This document shows positions 26,669-34,421 of a stretch of 64,000 nt of DNA, piece by piece (positions within the stretch are counted from its first letter, which is position 1; each line of letters opens with the position of its first letter). Location of the stretch: NCBI RefSeq assembly GCF_003711265.1, contig NZ_CP024634.1, positions 2,232,001-2,296,000 of the forward strand, in the 5' to 3' direction. Position numbers and translations under genes: made by a program. The notes below the pieces were generated by a model that ran no database searches, had not been told where the DNA came from, and was given only the letters and a program-made list of their open reading frames with translations. This DNA is from Bathymodiolus thermophilus thioautotrophic gill symbiont (lineage in GTDB: Bacteria; Pseudomonadota; Gammaproteobacteria; PS1; Pseudothioglobaceae).

Positions 26669-27316
26669 TTACGAAGGAAAATTAGCCAATTCAAGTAACT
26701 TAACTGGTTGGTTGTTGATAAAAATAGTATTGTCTTTTTCAGCAATTTTAAGCACGGCAAAAAAGCGAGATTTTACCTGATTAAGCACCGTTCCAACATT
26801 TTTTGTAGCGTCTTCTAATGTTAATTTGTCCAATGGATTGACTTCAAAATCACACTCAAATTGATATAACCTGCGTTTCGGCGTACCCAAATAATGCACC
26901 CTTGCCACCACTTCCTGCCCCGGATAACAACCTTTGGTAAAACTCACGCCCACTTCATCAATATCCAAATTCAAATCTTGTGGAATAAATTTTTCACTGG
27001 TTGCTAATGTTACCTGCGCTTCCTCAATAACCTTTTCTTGACAATCAACCTCATTAAAAACCACTGCCGCATTCAGAGCGAACATTTTCAAGCGATTTTG
27101 CACCACTGCTTTCAAATCTAATGCAAAGTCTAAATAAAAATCATCACCCTGCTTTTGCACCCACATCAACGCAATAATTCGCCCTTGATGCTGACAATAA
27201 GCATTCAACTGCCATTGTCCATCAACAATTTTATTAATTTCATTCGACAATTGTCCTTGCAAGAAACTTTGCGCATCTTTGCCACTAACTTTTAAAACAG
27301 GTGTTCTTGTTATCAT
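26669..27316 (-). CDS. ygfZ: YgfZ/GcvT-like folate-binding protein, short form
   Basis: Folate-dependent FeS-cluster maintenance protein. 215 aa, compared with 326 in E. coli. It has the diagnostic KGCYPGQEVVARVHYLGTPKRRL segment (KGCYxGQE) and the N-terminal LKVSGKDAQSFLQGQLSNEI typical of YgfZ. The missing length is mostly the middle and C-terminal portion; the functional Cys is retained. It ends 15 bases before the nhaD start and is likely co-transcribed with nhaD, coaX and trpS. Confidence 0.88.
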   Translation of the reverse strand: MITRTPVLKVSGKDAQSFLQGQLSNEINKIVDGQWQLNAYCQHQGRIIALMWVQKQGDDFYLDFALDLKAVVQNRLKMFALNAAVVFNEVDCQEKVIEEAQVTLATSEKFIPQDLNLDIDEVGVSFTKGCYPGQEVVARVHYLGTPKRRLYQFECDFEVNPLDKLTLEDATKNVGTVLNQVKSRFFAVLKIAEKDNTIFINNQPVKLLELANFPS

Positions 27317-27357
27317 AATTAAAGTAGATTATACCATTTTTAAAAAATAATCATATT

Positions 27358-27418
27358 GAGACCTTTGCATAAATATGGATGATTAGCAAAATTCAATTTT
27401 CACCCACTCGGTAGTTTT
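27358..27418. repeat. Family A element, left-end fragment
   Basis: Starts gagacctttgcataaatatg and matches the family consensus up to cacccactcggtagtttt, then diverges. The right end is missing. It lies in front of ygfZ, so it could affect that promoter. Confidence 0.7.
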
Positions 27419-27486
27419 GTTGGTAAAAATGAGTGCTTAGTGAATGTGATTATTTTTTGAAAATGGTATTATACAATAGACGAAAA

Positions 27487-27513
27487 AAAACCGAGTATAA
27501 AACTCGGTTTTTA
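27487..27513 (-). terminator. Rho-independent terminator of the PuuD-like gene
   Basis: AAACCGAG-tataaaa-CTCGGTTT hairpin at 27488-27512, with T8 following on the minus strand. It lies 18 bases past the stop of the membrane protein gene at 27531; A/T runs on both sides could make it bidirectional. Confidence 0.8.
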
Positions 27514-27530
27514 AAATAAAAGCGACTATT

Positions 27531-28112
27531 TTAATGCCATGCAATCATCGTTAACAACATTGGCACAGATAAAATCACATTAATGGAGGAAGCTAATGCC
27601 GCATTCTTCTTTGCAGTTGCAATCTCACCATCAGTTGCAGATTTCATACCTAAAATCTTTTGCTGATTTGGCCAAATAATAAACCACACATTAAATGCCA
27701 TAACCGTTCCCATCCATGCGCCAATACCAATAATTTGATACCCTTTTGCAAAAGTAAATGCACCCATAATACCGTCCATACCACGAGATTGTAATGCCAA
27801 TAATACCAAGCCTAAAATCCAAGTTGTTGCCGCTGCCATACGAAACCATAATAAAGCACGAGGAGCAATATATTTACCAATCGCCGCTGGACCCGGACCC
27901 TCTTTATCAGCCAATGCTTGACCCATACCTGGTACTTGAACAAAATTGAAATAATATAACAAACCAATCCATAAAACGCCTGCCGCAACATGCAACCACA
28001 CTGCCATCGTGTAATGCGTCATATTTGCTTGTCCATTAAAAGACACAAAAACGATAGCCGCCAAAATAAAACCCATTAAAATTTTTCCTTTTACCGAATT
28101 GATAAAACCCAT
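27531..28112 (-). CDS. Urate oxidase N-terminal-type (PuuD-like) membrane protein
   Basis: About 193 aa from the ATG at 28112 (MGFINSVKGKILMG), which has GGAG 8 bases upstream; an in-frame ATG at 28124 lacks a site. Four or five transmembrane helices. Segments WLHVAAGVLWIGLLYYFNFV, ALLWFRMAAATTW and FNVWFIIWPNQQKIL match the membrane domain of PuuD-type proteins. The C-terminal cytochrome c domain of true PuuD urate oxidase is absent and no purine genes are nearby, so urate oxidation should not be assumed. It stands alone, with its own terminator. Confidence 0.82.
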   Translation of the reverse strand: MGFINSVKGKILMGFILAAIVFVSFNGQANMTHYTMAVWLHVAAGVLWIGLLYYFNFVQVPGMGQALADKEGPGPAAIGKYIAPRALLWFRMAAATTWILGLVLLALQSRGMDGIMGAFTFAKGYQIIGIGAWMGTVMAFNVWFIIWPNQQKILGMKSATDGEIATAKKNAALASSINVILSVPMLLTMIAWH

Positions 28113-28256
28113 CTTTTTCTCCATTGTTATAATAATTGACTATTATAATAAGGTATTTAAGATTGTGTGCTATTTTTTTTAAGTTATACCCCACTATAAA
28201 CCCCCAACAATTTCAGACAACAATCTAAACAAAAAAAATCAAAGTAGTGATTTTTG

Positions 28257-28277
28257 GTTGATTTATGCAAAGGTCTC
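28257..28277. repeat. Family A right-end fragment
   Basis: gatttatgcaaaggtctct matches the right terminus of family A, 19 bases before the full copy at 28296. Remnant of an earlier insertion. Confidence 0.5.
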
Positions 28278-28295
28278 TAGTAAAACCTACCTATA

Positions 28296-28456
28296 GAGAC
28301 CTTTGCATAAATATGGATGATTAGCAAAATTCAATTCTTGCTCACTTGGTAATTTTCTTAAACCTTGTCCTGGCAGAGCTAAGGCTGGGTTTAAAAAATT
28401 ACCAAGTGGGTGAAACGAGAATTCTTGATGATTATTTATATTTATACAAAGGTCTC
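28296..28456. repeat. 161-bp inverted-repeat element (MITE family A) with 5-bp target duplication
   Basis: Starts gagacctttgcataaatatg, ends tttatacaaaggtctc. The flanking bases are ctata at 28291-28295 and ctata at 28457-28461, an exact 5-bp duplication. The element ends 28 bases before the mutM start and therefore forms most of the upstream region of mutM. Confidence 0.9.
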
Positions 28457-28484
28457 CTATAATACAATTACCTAATGATAACCA

Positions 28485-29294
28485 ATGCCAGAACTACCTG
28501 AAGTTGAAACCACCAAACGAGGACTTGAACCTTTGATTGTCAATCAAAGGATTGAACAAGTGCACCTATATCGAGACAATTTGCGTTGGGAAATACCCAA
28601 ACATTTGCCAAGGACATTGGCTCATCAAACTGTTAATGGAATTGAGAGGCGAGGCAAATATTTACTCATTAGGTTTGGCGTAGGCACGCTGATTATTCAT
28701 TTGGGAATGAGTGGCTCAATTAAAGTGGTGGATAATGAGATAGCACTCAAAAAACACGACCATTTTGAATTAACATTTACGAATGGCAAGCGTATGCGTT
28801 TGAATGACCCTAGGCGTTTTGGTGCGGTGTTATTTACTGAGAATAACACACATCCCTTGTTGGATAATTTAGGTGTTGAGCCGTTAGAAGTGGTGTTTAA
28901 TGAAGAATACTTGTATGGCAAATCGCGCAAAAAACAGCAGAATATTAAGGCATTTATCATGGACAGTAAAGTCGTGGTTGGCGTGGGCAATATTTATGCA
29001 TGCGAAAGTTTATTTCGTGCGGGCATTAACCCTGAGCGAAAAGCTGGTAGTATCAGTAAAAAACGCTATGTGCTTTTAACACAATGTATAAAAAATATTC
29101 TTACTCAGGCAATCAAGGCTGGTGGGACAACTTTGCAAGATTTTTCTGCTGTAGATGGCAAACCGGGATATTTCTCACAGACTTTGTCAGTGTATGGGCG
29201 TGAAAATGAAAACTGCACGCAATGCAACGGTAAAATAGCGCGAATTGTACAAAATCAACGATCGTCATTTTATTGTAAAGGATGTCAAAAATGA
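28485..29294 (+). CDS. mutM: Formamidopyrimidine-DNA glycosylase
   Basis: Base-excision repair enzyme removing 8-oxoguanine and cutting the abasic site. 269 aa (E. coli 269). It begins PELPEVETTKRGLEP with the catalytic Pro1 and Glu2 after Met removal, has NDPRRFGAVLF and KVVVGVGNIYACESLFRAGI, and ends in the zinc finger CTQCNGKIARIVQN...YCKGC. The stop overlaps the next gene's start (ATGA at 29291-29294). Confidence 0.97.
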   Translation: MPELPEVETTKRGLEPLIVNQRIEQVHLYRDNLRWEIPKHLPRTLAHQTVNGIERRGKYLLIRFGVGTLIIHLGMSGSIKVVDNEIALKKHDHFELTFTNGKRMRLNDPRRFGAVLFTENNTHPLLDNLGVEPLEVVFNEEYLYGKSRKKQQNIKAFIMDSKVVVGVGNIYACESLFRAGINPERKAGSISKKRYVLLTQCIKNILTQAIKAGGTTLQDFSAVDGKPGYFSQTLSVYGRENENCTQCNGKIARIVQNQRSSFYCKGCQK

Positions 29295-29686
29295 GTAAAG
29301 AAACTTTTGAAACTAATTGCGGTACTAATTCAGAACCATTTGCCTTGCAAAATTTAGGCACTTATATGGAGCCTGAATTTAGTGAAAATTGCATTTTAAT
29401 TATTGACCCTGGTATGCAAATTCATCATCGTGCTTATGCAGTAGTGCGTTACGAAGATGAATTATACTTTCGTCAATATATTGAACGGGGCAATAATAAG
29501 TTTTTAGTACCATTAAATACACAACATGATGAAATTGAAATAAAAAATGAATTTGAGACCATTGGATGCGTGGTGCAACAAAAACAGCGCAAACAAAAAC
29601 CACTGCATTACTATCATTTAAATGTTAAAACAAAAGAAATGGATTTCACCATCTCTGGTAAAGAAAAAATAAAGGAAGGAAAATAA
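29291..29686 (+). CDS. S24/LexA-like peptidase-fold protein with both catalytic residues replaced
   Basis: 131 aa from ATG at 29291 (MSKETFETNCG), overlapping the mutM stop; an ATG at 29282 would add three residues. The central GTYMEPEFSENCILIIDPG is clearly the LexA/UmuD-type GxSMxPxxxxGDxxxVdp motif, but the Ser is Tyr25, and the Lys expected in the later VVRYEDELYFRQY strand is Arg. So it has an S24 fold with no self-cleavage dyad and no N-terminal HTH. It is followed 1 base later by a DUF2798-like gene. Function unknown; a non-catalytic binding role is likely. Confidence 0.75.
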   Translation: MSKETFETNCGTNSEPFALQNLGTYMEPEFSENCILIIDPGMQIHHRAYAVVRYEDELYFRQYIERGNNKFLVPLNTQHDEIEIKNEFETIGCVVQQKQRKQKPLHYYHLNVKTKEMDFTISGKEKIKEGK

Positions 29687-29687
29687 T

Positions 29688-29906
29688 ATGGAAAAGAAAG
29701 TACACTTAATATTTAGTATCGTTATGTCGCTATTTATGATTAGCATCATGTCGTTTGTTGTTACTTATATGAACATCGGTTGGGTTGACGAAACCATTGA
29801 AAAATGGCTCTCTAGTTTTGCTATTGCCTGGCTAGTAGGTTTCCCATTATTGTATGTTTTTGCGCCAATTTTTAAGCAAACAATTATTAAGTCGTTATCC
29901 AAATAA
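29688..29906 (+). CDS. DUF2798-like small membrane protein
   Basis: 72 aa with two transmembrane helices (VHLIFSIVMSLFMISIMSFV and AIAWLVGFPLLYVFAPIF). The pattern of a helix, a short W-containing loop (GWVDETIEKWLSSF) and a second helix ending in FAPIFKQTI is that of DUF2798 proteins, whose role is unknown. It follows the S24-like gene by 1 base with AAGGAAGG-type ribosome site, and its 3' end overlaps the convergent pgeF by 20 bases. Confidence 0.75.
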   Translation: MEKKVHLIFSIVMSLFMISIMSFVVTYMNIGWVDETIEKWLSSFAIAWLVGFPLLYVFAPIFKQTIIKSLSK

Positions 29907-30615
29907 GGTGTGCCATTCTGCCTGAGTTTGCACCATCTCGACGATAGGAAAAATAATCTTGCTCCTGCTCAACAGTACACTGGTCGCCACCACTAATTGT
30001 TGTAACGCCTAAATTATTCAAAATAAGACGGGCAACTTGGTAAATATCTAACTGATATTTTTCACCTGTTTGCACGAATGCCGCACTAAGTTTGTCATCT
30101 TTAGCAATAAATTGTGCAAACACCTCCTTGCCAACTTCAAGGTTTTTTGATGAAATCGCCGCACCAAAATGTATTAATAAATCACGCTCATTAAACTGCG
30201 CAATAAACGCCTCAATCACACCATTAAGAATCCCTTGCCAGCCCGCATGAGCAACCCCCACCTGCGTGCCAGACTGATTGGAAGCAAAAATCGGCAAACA
30301 ATCAGCCGTCATTACCGCACAAATCACACCTTTTTCACGGGTAACAACAGCATCCCCTTCACAATCATTAGACTGTGCATCTAAGCAAATATTAGAATGA
30401 ATTTGATTCAGCCATTTTGGCATGCTTGGCAGATCAAAATGCGTGACCAATAATTCACGATTATACGCAACAGCATCAAGATTATCACCTGTATGTGTGG
30501 CCAAATTAAAATTATCATAACTACACTTGCTTGCCCCACCCTGTAAATACCGTGGCGTTGAAAGTAACCTAACATTGTTTGGAAGATTAAAAGACCTTTC
30601 CTTATGCGGCATCAT
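29887..30615 (-). CDS. pgeF: Purine nucleoside phosphorylase / peptidoglycan editing factor (YfiH family, laccase domain)
   Basis: 242 aa. Cys/His metal-site motifs of the family are present: NQIHSNICLDAQSNDCEGDAVV, AVMTADCLPIFAS, and GVAHAGWQGILNGVIEAF with the His-Ala-Gly-Trp signature. DQCTVEQEQDYFSYRRDGANSGRMA forms the C-terminus. Family members act on purine nucleosides and in E. coli limit incorporation of wrong amino acids in peptidoglycan. It overlaps rluD by 14 bases, the usual rluD-yfiH arrangement. Confidence 0.92.
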   Translation of the reverse strand: MMPHKERSFNLPNNVRLLSTPRYLQGGASKCSYDNFNLATHTGDNLDAVAYNRELLVTHFDLPSMPKWLNQIHSNICLDAQSNDCEGDAVVTREKGVICAVMTADCLPIFASNQSGTQVGVAHAGWQGILNGVIEAFIAQFNERDLLIHFGAAISSKNLEVGKEVFAQFIAKDDKLSAAFVQTGEKYQLDIYQVARLILNNLGVTTISGGDQCTVEQEQDYFSYRRDGANSGRMAHLIWITT

Positions 30616-31546
30616 AGCTTTGTAAAATTTTAATTAAATCTTGCATATCTTCTGGCAATGGTGCTTTCCACGACATTTCTACTGCTGAAATCGGGTGGGT
30701 TAAGGTCAGTTTTTTAGAATGTAAGGCTTGACGATTAAAACTTTTTAATGCTTCTTTAAGTGCCTCATCTGCTTTTTTTGGAAAACGAATTTTGCCCCCA
30801 TACATCGGGTCGGCAATCAAAGGATGCCCAATGTGCGACAAATGCACACGAATTTGATGGGTGCGCCCTGTTTCTAAAATCGCCTTAATATGCGTATGAT
30901 GGGCAAATCTATCAATCACACGATAATGTGTAATCGCCTGTTTACCCTCTTCCACCACTGCTTGTTTAATGCGGTCTTTAGGATTGCGTCCAATCGGCTC
31001 ATCAATAACACCACCTGAAATCATATGCCCATACACAATAGCAGAATATTCCCTAGACACACTGTGCGTCTGCAACTGTTCAACCAAGTTTTTTTGCGCC
31101 AACTCACTACGCGCAACCACCATTAACCCCGAAGTGTTTTTGTCCAATCGATGCACAATACCCGCCCTATCAAGATTGGCAAGTGCAGGGTCATGATACA
31201 ACAGTGCATTTGCCAATGTGCCCGTCCAATTGCCCGCACCCGGATGTGTGACCAAACCCACTGGTTTGTTGATAATAATAATATCTGCATCCTCAAATAC
31301 GATATTTAACGGTATATTTTCTGCCACCCAATCATTGGTCTTTTCCACCTTAATGCTGAGTTCCACAATCTCACCACCCAATACTTTTTCTTTAGGCTTA
31401 AAGGTTTTTCCATGAATCAATGCACGCCCCAACCTCACCCACGCTGTGATTTTAGAGCGAGAATAATCAGGCAACATTAATGCCAATGCGCTGTCAATGC
31501 GCTGTCCAATAAGCCTATCTGGGATAATAATATTAAGTTGATTCAT
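30602..31546 (-). CDS. rluD: 23S rRNA pseudouridine(1911/1915/1917) synthase
   Basis: 314 aa (E. coli 326). It has an N-terminal S4 domain (GQRIDSALALMLPDYSRSKI) and the RluA-family catalytic motif AGIVHRLDKNTSGLMVVAR with the essential Asp. ETGRTHQIRVHLSHIGHPLIADPMYGG follows. The gene next in line, pgeF, overlaps its end. bamD, which often lies upstream in the opposite direction, is not seen here; instead a family A element sits 54 bases before the start. Confidence 0.96.
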   Translation of the reverse strand: MNQLNIIIPDRLIGQRIDSALALMLPDYSRSKITAWVRLGRALIHGKTFKPKEKVLGGEIVELSIKVEKTNDWVAENIPLNIVFEDADIIIINKPVGLVTHPGAGNWTGTLANALLYHDPALANLDRAGIVHRLDKNTSGLMVVARSELAQKNLVEQLQTHSVSREYSAIVYGHMISGGVIDEPIGRNPKDRIKQAVVEEGKQAITHYRVIDRFAHHTHIKAILETGRTHQIRVHLSHIGHPLIADPMYGGKIRFPKKADEALKEALKSFNRQALHSKKLTLTHPISAVEMSWKAPLPEDMQDLIKILQSYDAA

Positions 31547-31570
31547 ATCAATAGCAAAAAATAGATTCCA

Positions 31571-31591
31571 TAGTGATTATTCATATTTATG
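31571..31591. repeat. Family A right-end fragment upstream of rluD
   Basis: tagtgattattcatatttatg matches the right end of family A without the terminal ggtctc. It is directly followed by the full copy at 31600, so an older insertion preceded the newer one. Confidence 0.5.
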
Positions 31592-31599
31592 TTTAACTT

Positions 31600-31761
31600 G
31601 AGGCCTTTGCATAAATATGAATGATTAGCAAAATTCAATTTTTGCCCACTTGGTGATTTTCTTAAACCCTGTCTTAGCAAGGCTAAGGCTGGGTTTAAAA
31701 AATTGCCAATTTGGTGAAAAGTGGATGCTTGATGATTATTCATATTTTATGCAAAGGTCTC
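31600..31761. repeat. 162-bp inverted-repeat element (MITE family A) with 5-bp target duplication
   Basis: Starts gaggcctttgcataaatatg, ends catattttatgcaaaggtctc. Flanks are aactt at 31595-31599 and aactt at 31762-31766, an exact 5-bp duplication. It lies between tRNA-Glu and rluD. Confidence 0.9.
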
Positions 31762-31773
31762 AACTTTATAATT

Positions 31774-31850
31774 TGGCGTCCCGTAAGAGATTTGAACTCC
31801 TGTTATCAGGATGAAATCCTGAGGTCCTGGGCCAGCTAGACGAACGGGAC
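31774..31850 (-). tRNA. tRNA-Glu (anticodon TTC)
   Basis: The minus strand reads GTCCCGTTCGTCTAG...ACGGGACGCCA. The acceptor stem pairs GTCCCGT with ACGGGAC, the anticodon stem is TCAGG/CCTGA around loop ATTTCAT (anticodon TTC), the T arm contains GTTCAAAT, and CCA is encoded. The unusual D-arm/loop (CTAGCTGGCCCAGG) follows the standard Glu pattern. Confidence 0.93.
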
Positions 31851-31889
31851 AAATGCCTATTATATAGTCCAACTACATTTACAACGAAC

Positions 31890-31928
31890 AAAAAAAATAG
31901 CCCAGCATCATTACAATACTGGGCTATT
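31890..31928 (-). terminator. Terminator after the tRNA-Ala/tRNA-Glu transcript
   Basis: ATAGCCCAG-catcattacaata-CTGGGCTAT forms a 9-bp stem, followed on the minus strand by T7. It sits 7 bases after the second tRNA-Glu (in reading direction), separating it from the first tRNA-Glu copy. Confidence 0.8.
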
Positions 31929-31934
31929 CAAATA

Positions 31935-32009
31935 TGGCATCGCCTAGGAGAATCGAACTCCTCTTACCAGGATGAAAACCTGGGGTCCTAACCGATAGAC
32001 GAAGGCGAC
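31935..32009 (-). tRNA. tRNA-Glu (anticodon TTC), second copy
   Basis: The minus strand reads GTCGCCTTCGTCTATCGGTT...AGGCGATGCCA. The anticodon stem CCAGG/CCTGG surrounds loop TTTTCAT (anticodon TTC), the T arm has GTTCGATT, and CCA is encoded. It differs from the neighbouring copy in acceptor, anticodon and T stems, so the two are diverged paralogues rather than a recent duplication. Confidence 0.94.
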
Positions 32010-32024
32010 ATAACTTTTTTTACT

Positions 32025-32100
32025 TGGTGGAGCTAAGCGGGATCGAACCGCTGACCCCGACACTGCCAGTGTCGTGCTCTCCCAGCTGAGCTATAGCCCC
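32025..32100 (-). tRNA. tRNA-Ala (anticodon GGC)
   Basis: The minus strand starts GGGGCTATAGCTCAGCTGGG and ends TTAGCTCCACCA. Anticodon stem CGACA/TGTCG around loop CTGGCAG gives anticodon GGC. It closely matches the enterobacterial alanine GGC tRNA outside the anticodon arm. CCA is encoded. Co-directional with tRNA-Glu, 15 bases apart. Confidence 0.96.
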
Positions 32101-32174
32101 ATAAAATACTGGTGACCAAATAAAAGAAACAAATTATAGCGTGTATGGCGAATTAGTCAAGTTAAAATACCGCT

Positions 32175-32897
32175 ATGCTAGAAAAAAAATACATTGAAAA
32201 AACTTTTACCCTAGAAATCCTCTATCACATTGGTGCATTAGAGGATTCTATTCATTTTATCTTTGACCACGATAGTAAAACTTGTGCCATTGTTGATCCG
32301 GCGTGGGATGCATCATTATTCATCCAACGAATACACGATAAAGGCTATACGCTTACTGATATTTGGCTAACACATTGGCATTTTGATCACACCAATGCAG
32401 TGGATGAAATTGTAGAAAAAACAGGTGCAAAAATTACTGTAGGCGTTCACGAGGTGCCTTATTTGCAAATTGACAGTTTGCCTGAAACAGTTGAAAACAA
32501 CGACACTATTTTTATCGGCAAGACCCCTGCTAAAATTATTAATACTCCCGGTCATAGTGCTGGTGGCATTTGTTATTTGCTGGATGGGCATTTGATTGCA
32601 GGGGACACGCTCTTTGTTTATGGCGCAGGACATTGCTCCTTGCCAGGTGGCAATATTGCTGAATTATTTAATTCCATGCAAACACTCAAGCACATTGATA
32701 ATGAAGTTATGCTACATTGTGGTCATGATTACGGCTGCAAAATTGAAACCACGATGGGGGAGCAAAAACAGGGTAACGCTTATTTATTGATTGACAATGA
32801 AGCGGATTTTGTGCGCTTTGTAGAAGGTATGTCAGTTGGTCAATACCCTTATCCAACCGAAGCGCTGACCAAAACAGAAGTTCAAACCATGTTATGA
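32175..32897 (+). CDS. MBL-fold hydrolase (glyoxalase II-like)
   Basis: 240 aa metallo-beta-lactamase-fold enzyme. Metal ligands are seen in THWHFDHTNA (HxHxDH), PGHSAGGI and GDTLFVYGAGHC, and a final His in LHCGHDYG. This is the glyoxalase II / persulfide dioxygenase arrangement with two metal sites possible. In a sulfur-oxidising setting a role on glutathione thioesters or persulfides is plausible, but the sequence does not decide. The stop overlaps the nadD start (ATGA at 32894-32897). Confidence 0.85.
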   Translation: MLEKKYIEKTFTLEILYHIGALEDSIHFIFDHDSKTCAIVDPAWDASLFIQRIHDKGYTLTDIWLTHWHFDHTNAVDEIVEKTGAKITVGVHEVPYLQIDSLPETVENNDTIFIGKTPAKIINTPGHSAGGICYLLDGHLIAGDTLFVYGAGHCSLPGGNIAELFNSMQTLKHIDNEVMLHCGHDYGCKIETTMGEQKQGNAYLLIDNEADFVRFVEGMSVGQYPYPTEALTKTEVQTML

Positions 32898-33460
32898 TCG
32901 GCTTCTTCGGCGGTTCGTTTGACCCTGTGCATTATGGGCATTTAAAAACGGCTCGTGCTCTCAAAAAAGAGTTGGGATTGACACAACTTTTTTTAATGCC
33001 TTGTAAGGCTCCTGTGCATAAAAGTGCCTTACAATTTTCCAATCAACAACGCCTTGATATGTTAAATTTGGCAATCGCTGAGTTTGATGATTTACAGCTT
33101 GATAGCCGTGAAATTAACCGACAAAGTGCCTCTTATACCATTGACACGCTCAAACAAATTAAAATAGATTACCCCAATAAAAAGATTTTTCTAATTATGG
33201 GTGAAGACAGTTTTAACACATTAGAAACTTGGAAAAACTATCAACAACTTAGCGACTATGCACAATTGGTAGTGCTACCCAGATTGTCCGAACTTGAGGG
33301 TTCAATTTCTCGTATGGGGGTATATTTTGCCAAAACACTGTTAGTTAATATTTCATCGACGCAAATTAGAAGTAAAATACGCAATCAAGAAAACTTATCA
33401 GAATTATTACCTGAGAACATTATTAAATATATTGGAAAGACCCTGCACAAATATGAATAA
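32894..33460 (+). CDS. nadD: Nicotinate-nucleotide adenylyltransferase
   Basis: NAD synthesis: adenylates nicotinate mononucleotide. 188 aa. The nucleotidyltransferase start is IGFFGGSFDPVHYGHLKTA (GxFDPxHxGH), with LMPCKAPVHK, SYTIDTLKQI, LIMGEDSF and the C-terminal ISSTQIRSKI (ISST.IR) motif. The final residues (GKTLHKYE and stop) are read from the left inverted repeat of a family A-type element that begins at ~33437, so the native tail has been replaced. nadD-rsfS-rlmH order is common in Proteobacteria. Confidence 0.94.
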   Translation: MIGFFGGSFDPVHYGHLKTARALKKELGLTQLFLMPCKAPVHKSALQFSNQQRLDMLNLAIAEFDDLQLDSREINRQSASYTIDTLKQIKIDYPNKKIFLIMGEDSFNTLETWKNYQQLSDYAQLVVLPRLSELEGSISRMGVYFAKTLLVNISSTQIRSKIRNQENLSELLPENIIKYIGKTLHKYE

Positions 33461-33572
33461 TCATCAAAATCCACCTTTTGCCCACTTGGCAATCTTTCCA
33501 ACGACACTCAGTAGCCCTCTAGGAAGGCAAAAATTGAATTTTACTAATCATTTATATTTATACAAAGGTCTC
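33437..33572. repeat. Family A-type element (variant interior) that overlaps the nadD 3' end
   Basis: Left end aagaccctgcacaaatatga, right end tttatatttatacaaaggtctc. About 136 bp, shorter than the 161-bp form; the interior (tttccaacgacactcagtag) differs from the main subfamily but resembles that of the copy at 39599. No clean target duplication. Confidence 0.75.
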
Positions 33573-33583
33573 ACTTAAAAACT

Positions 33584-33916
33584 ATGAATTTAAAACAACA
33601 ACTAAAAGCAGTTACCGACATTATTGACGAACTTAAAGGGGAAAATGTTGTTACTCTAAAAGTTTTGCAACAAAGTGCAGACATTGAGGCAATTGTAATT
33701 GCCACAGGCCGTTCTACGCAACATGTGCGAGGCATCGTTAATAATGTCAAAATTGAAGCAAAGCGCTTGGGAATGAAGGTTGTTGGCATTGAAGGTGCAG
33801 AAACGGGGCATTGGATGTTGATTGATTTGGCAGAAGTGGTGGTACATGTCATGACTGAGAAAACCAGAGAGTTTTACAAGTTGGAAAAATTATGGTCGGG
33901 AACGGACGACGAGTGA
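33584..33916 (+). CDS. rsfS: Ribosomal silencing factor
   Basis: 110 aa. Binds L14 and prevents 30S/50S joining under starvation. Typical segments: DIIDELKGENVVTLKV, IEAIVIATGRSTQHVRGI and EGAETGHWMLIDLAEVVVHVM (family GxxxxxWvLiDxGdvvVHvf). The stop shares bases with the GTG start of rlmH (GTGA at 33913-33916). Confidence 0.95.
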   Translation: MNLKQQLKAVTDIIDELKGENVVTLKVLQQSADIEAIVIATGRSTQHVRGIVNNVKIEAKRLGMKVVGIEGAETGHWMLIDLAEVVVHVMTEKTREFYKLEKLWSGTDDE

Positions 33917-34380
33917 AAATCAACTTAATTGCCATTGGTAAAAAAATGCCTGACTGGATACAAACGGGAATCACTCATTATCAAAAGCAATTGCCCCGTG
34001 AACTCAACTTTAGCTTGACCACGCCCGAAGCGCAAAAACGCAAAGGCAAAAATATTGAGCAAATCAAACAACTTGAAGGTGAATTACTAATGAAAGCCAG
34101 CACCCATGCAAATTTGATTATTGCTTTTGACGAACACGGCAAACAACACACCACCAAAGAAATCGCCACGGCAATGAAAAATTGGCAACAAAATGGCGAC
34201 AGCGTGGCTTTGTTGATTGGCGGTGCTGACGGTTTAAGTAATACCATTAAACAACAGGCTCATCAATTATGGGGATTGTCAAACCTAACTTTGCCCCATT
34301 CAATGGCACGATTATTGGCGGTGGAGCAGATTTATCGTGCCCATTCATTATTAACCAACCACCCCTATCATCGGGAATAA
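33913..34380 (+). CDS. rlmH: 23S rRNA (pseudouridine1915-N3)-methyltransferase
   Basis: SPOUT methyltransferase acting on the helix 69 pseudouridine made by RluD. Starting at the GTG at 33913 it is 155 aa, the exact E. coli length; an upstream ATG in the same frame (33892) lies within rsfS and is not needed. It starts VKINLIAIGKKMPDWIQTG and has the knotted SAM-site features LLIGGADGL and LTLPHSMARLLAVEQIYRA. Its substrate modification depends on rluD, also in this window. Confidence 0.96.
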   Translation: MKINLIAIGKKMPDWIQTGITHYQKQLPRELNFSLTTPEAQKRKGKNIEQIKQLEGELLMKASTHANLIIAFDEHGKQHTTKEIATAMKNWQQNGDSVALLIGGADGLSNTIKQQAHQLWGLSNLTLPHSMARLLAVEQIYRAHSLLTNHPYHRE

Positions 34381-34421
34381 TTTAGAGGAAGCAGAAGCTT
34401 TCTTACTACAAGGAGAAAAAA

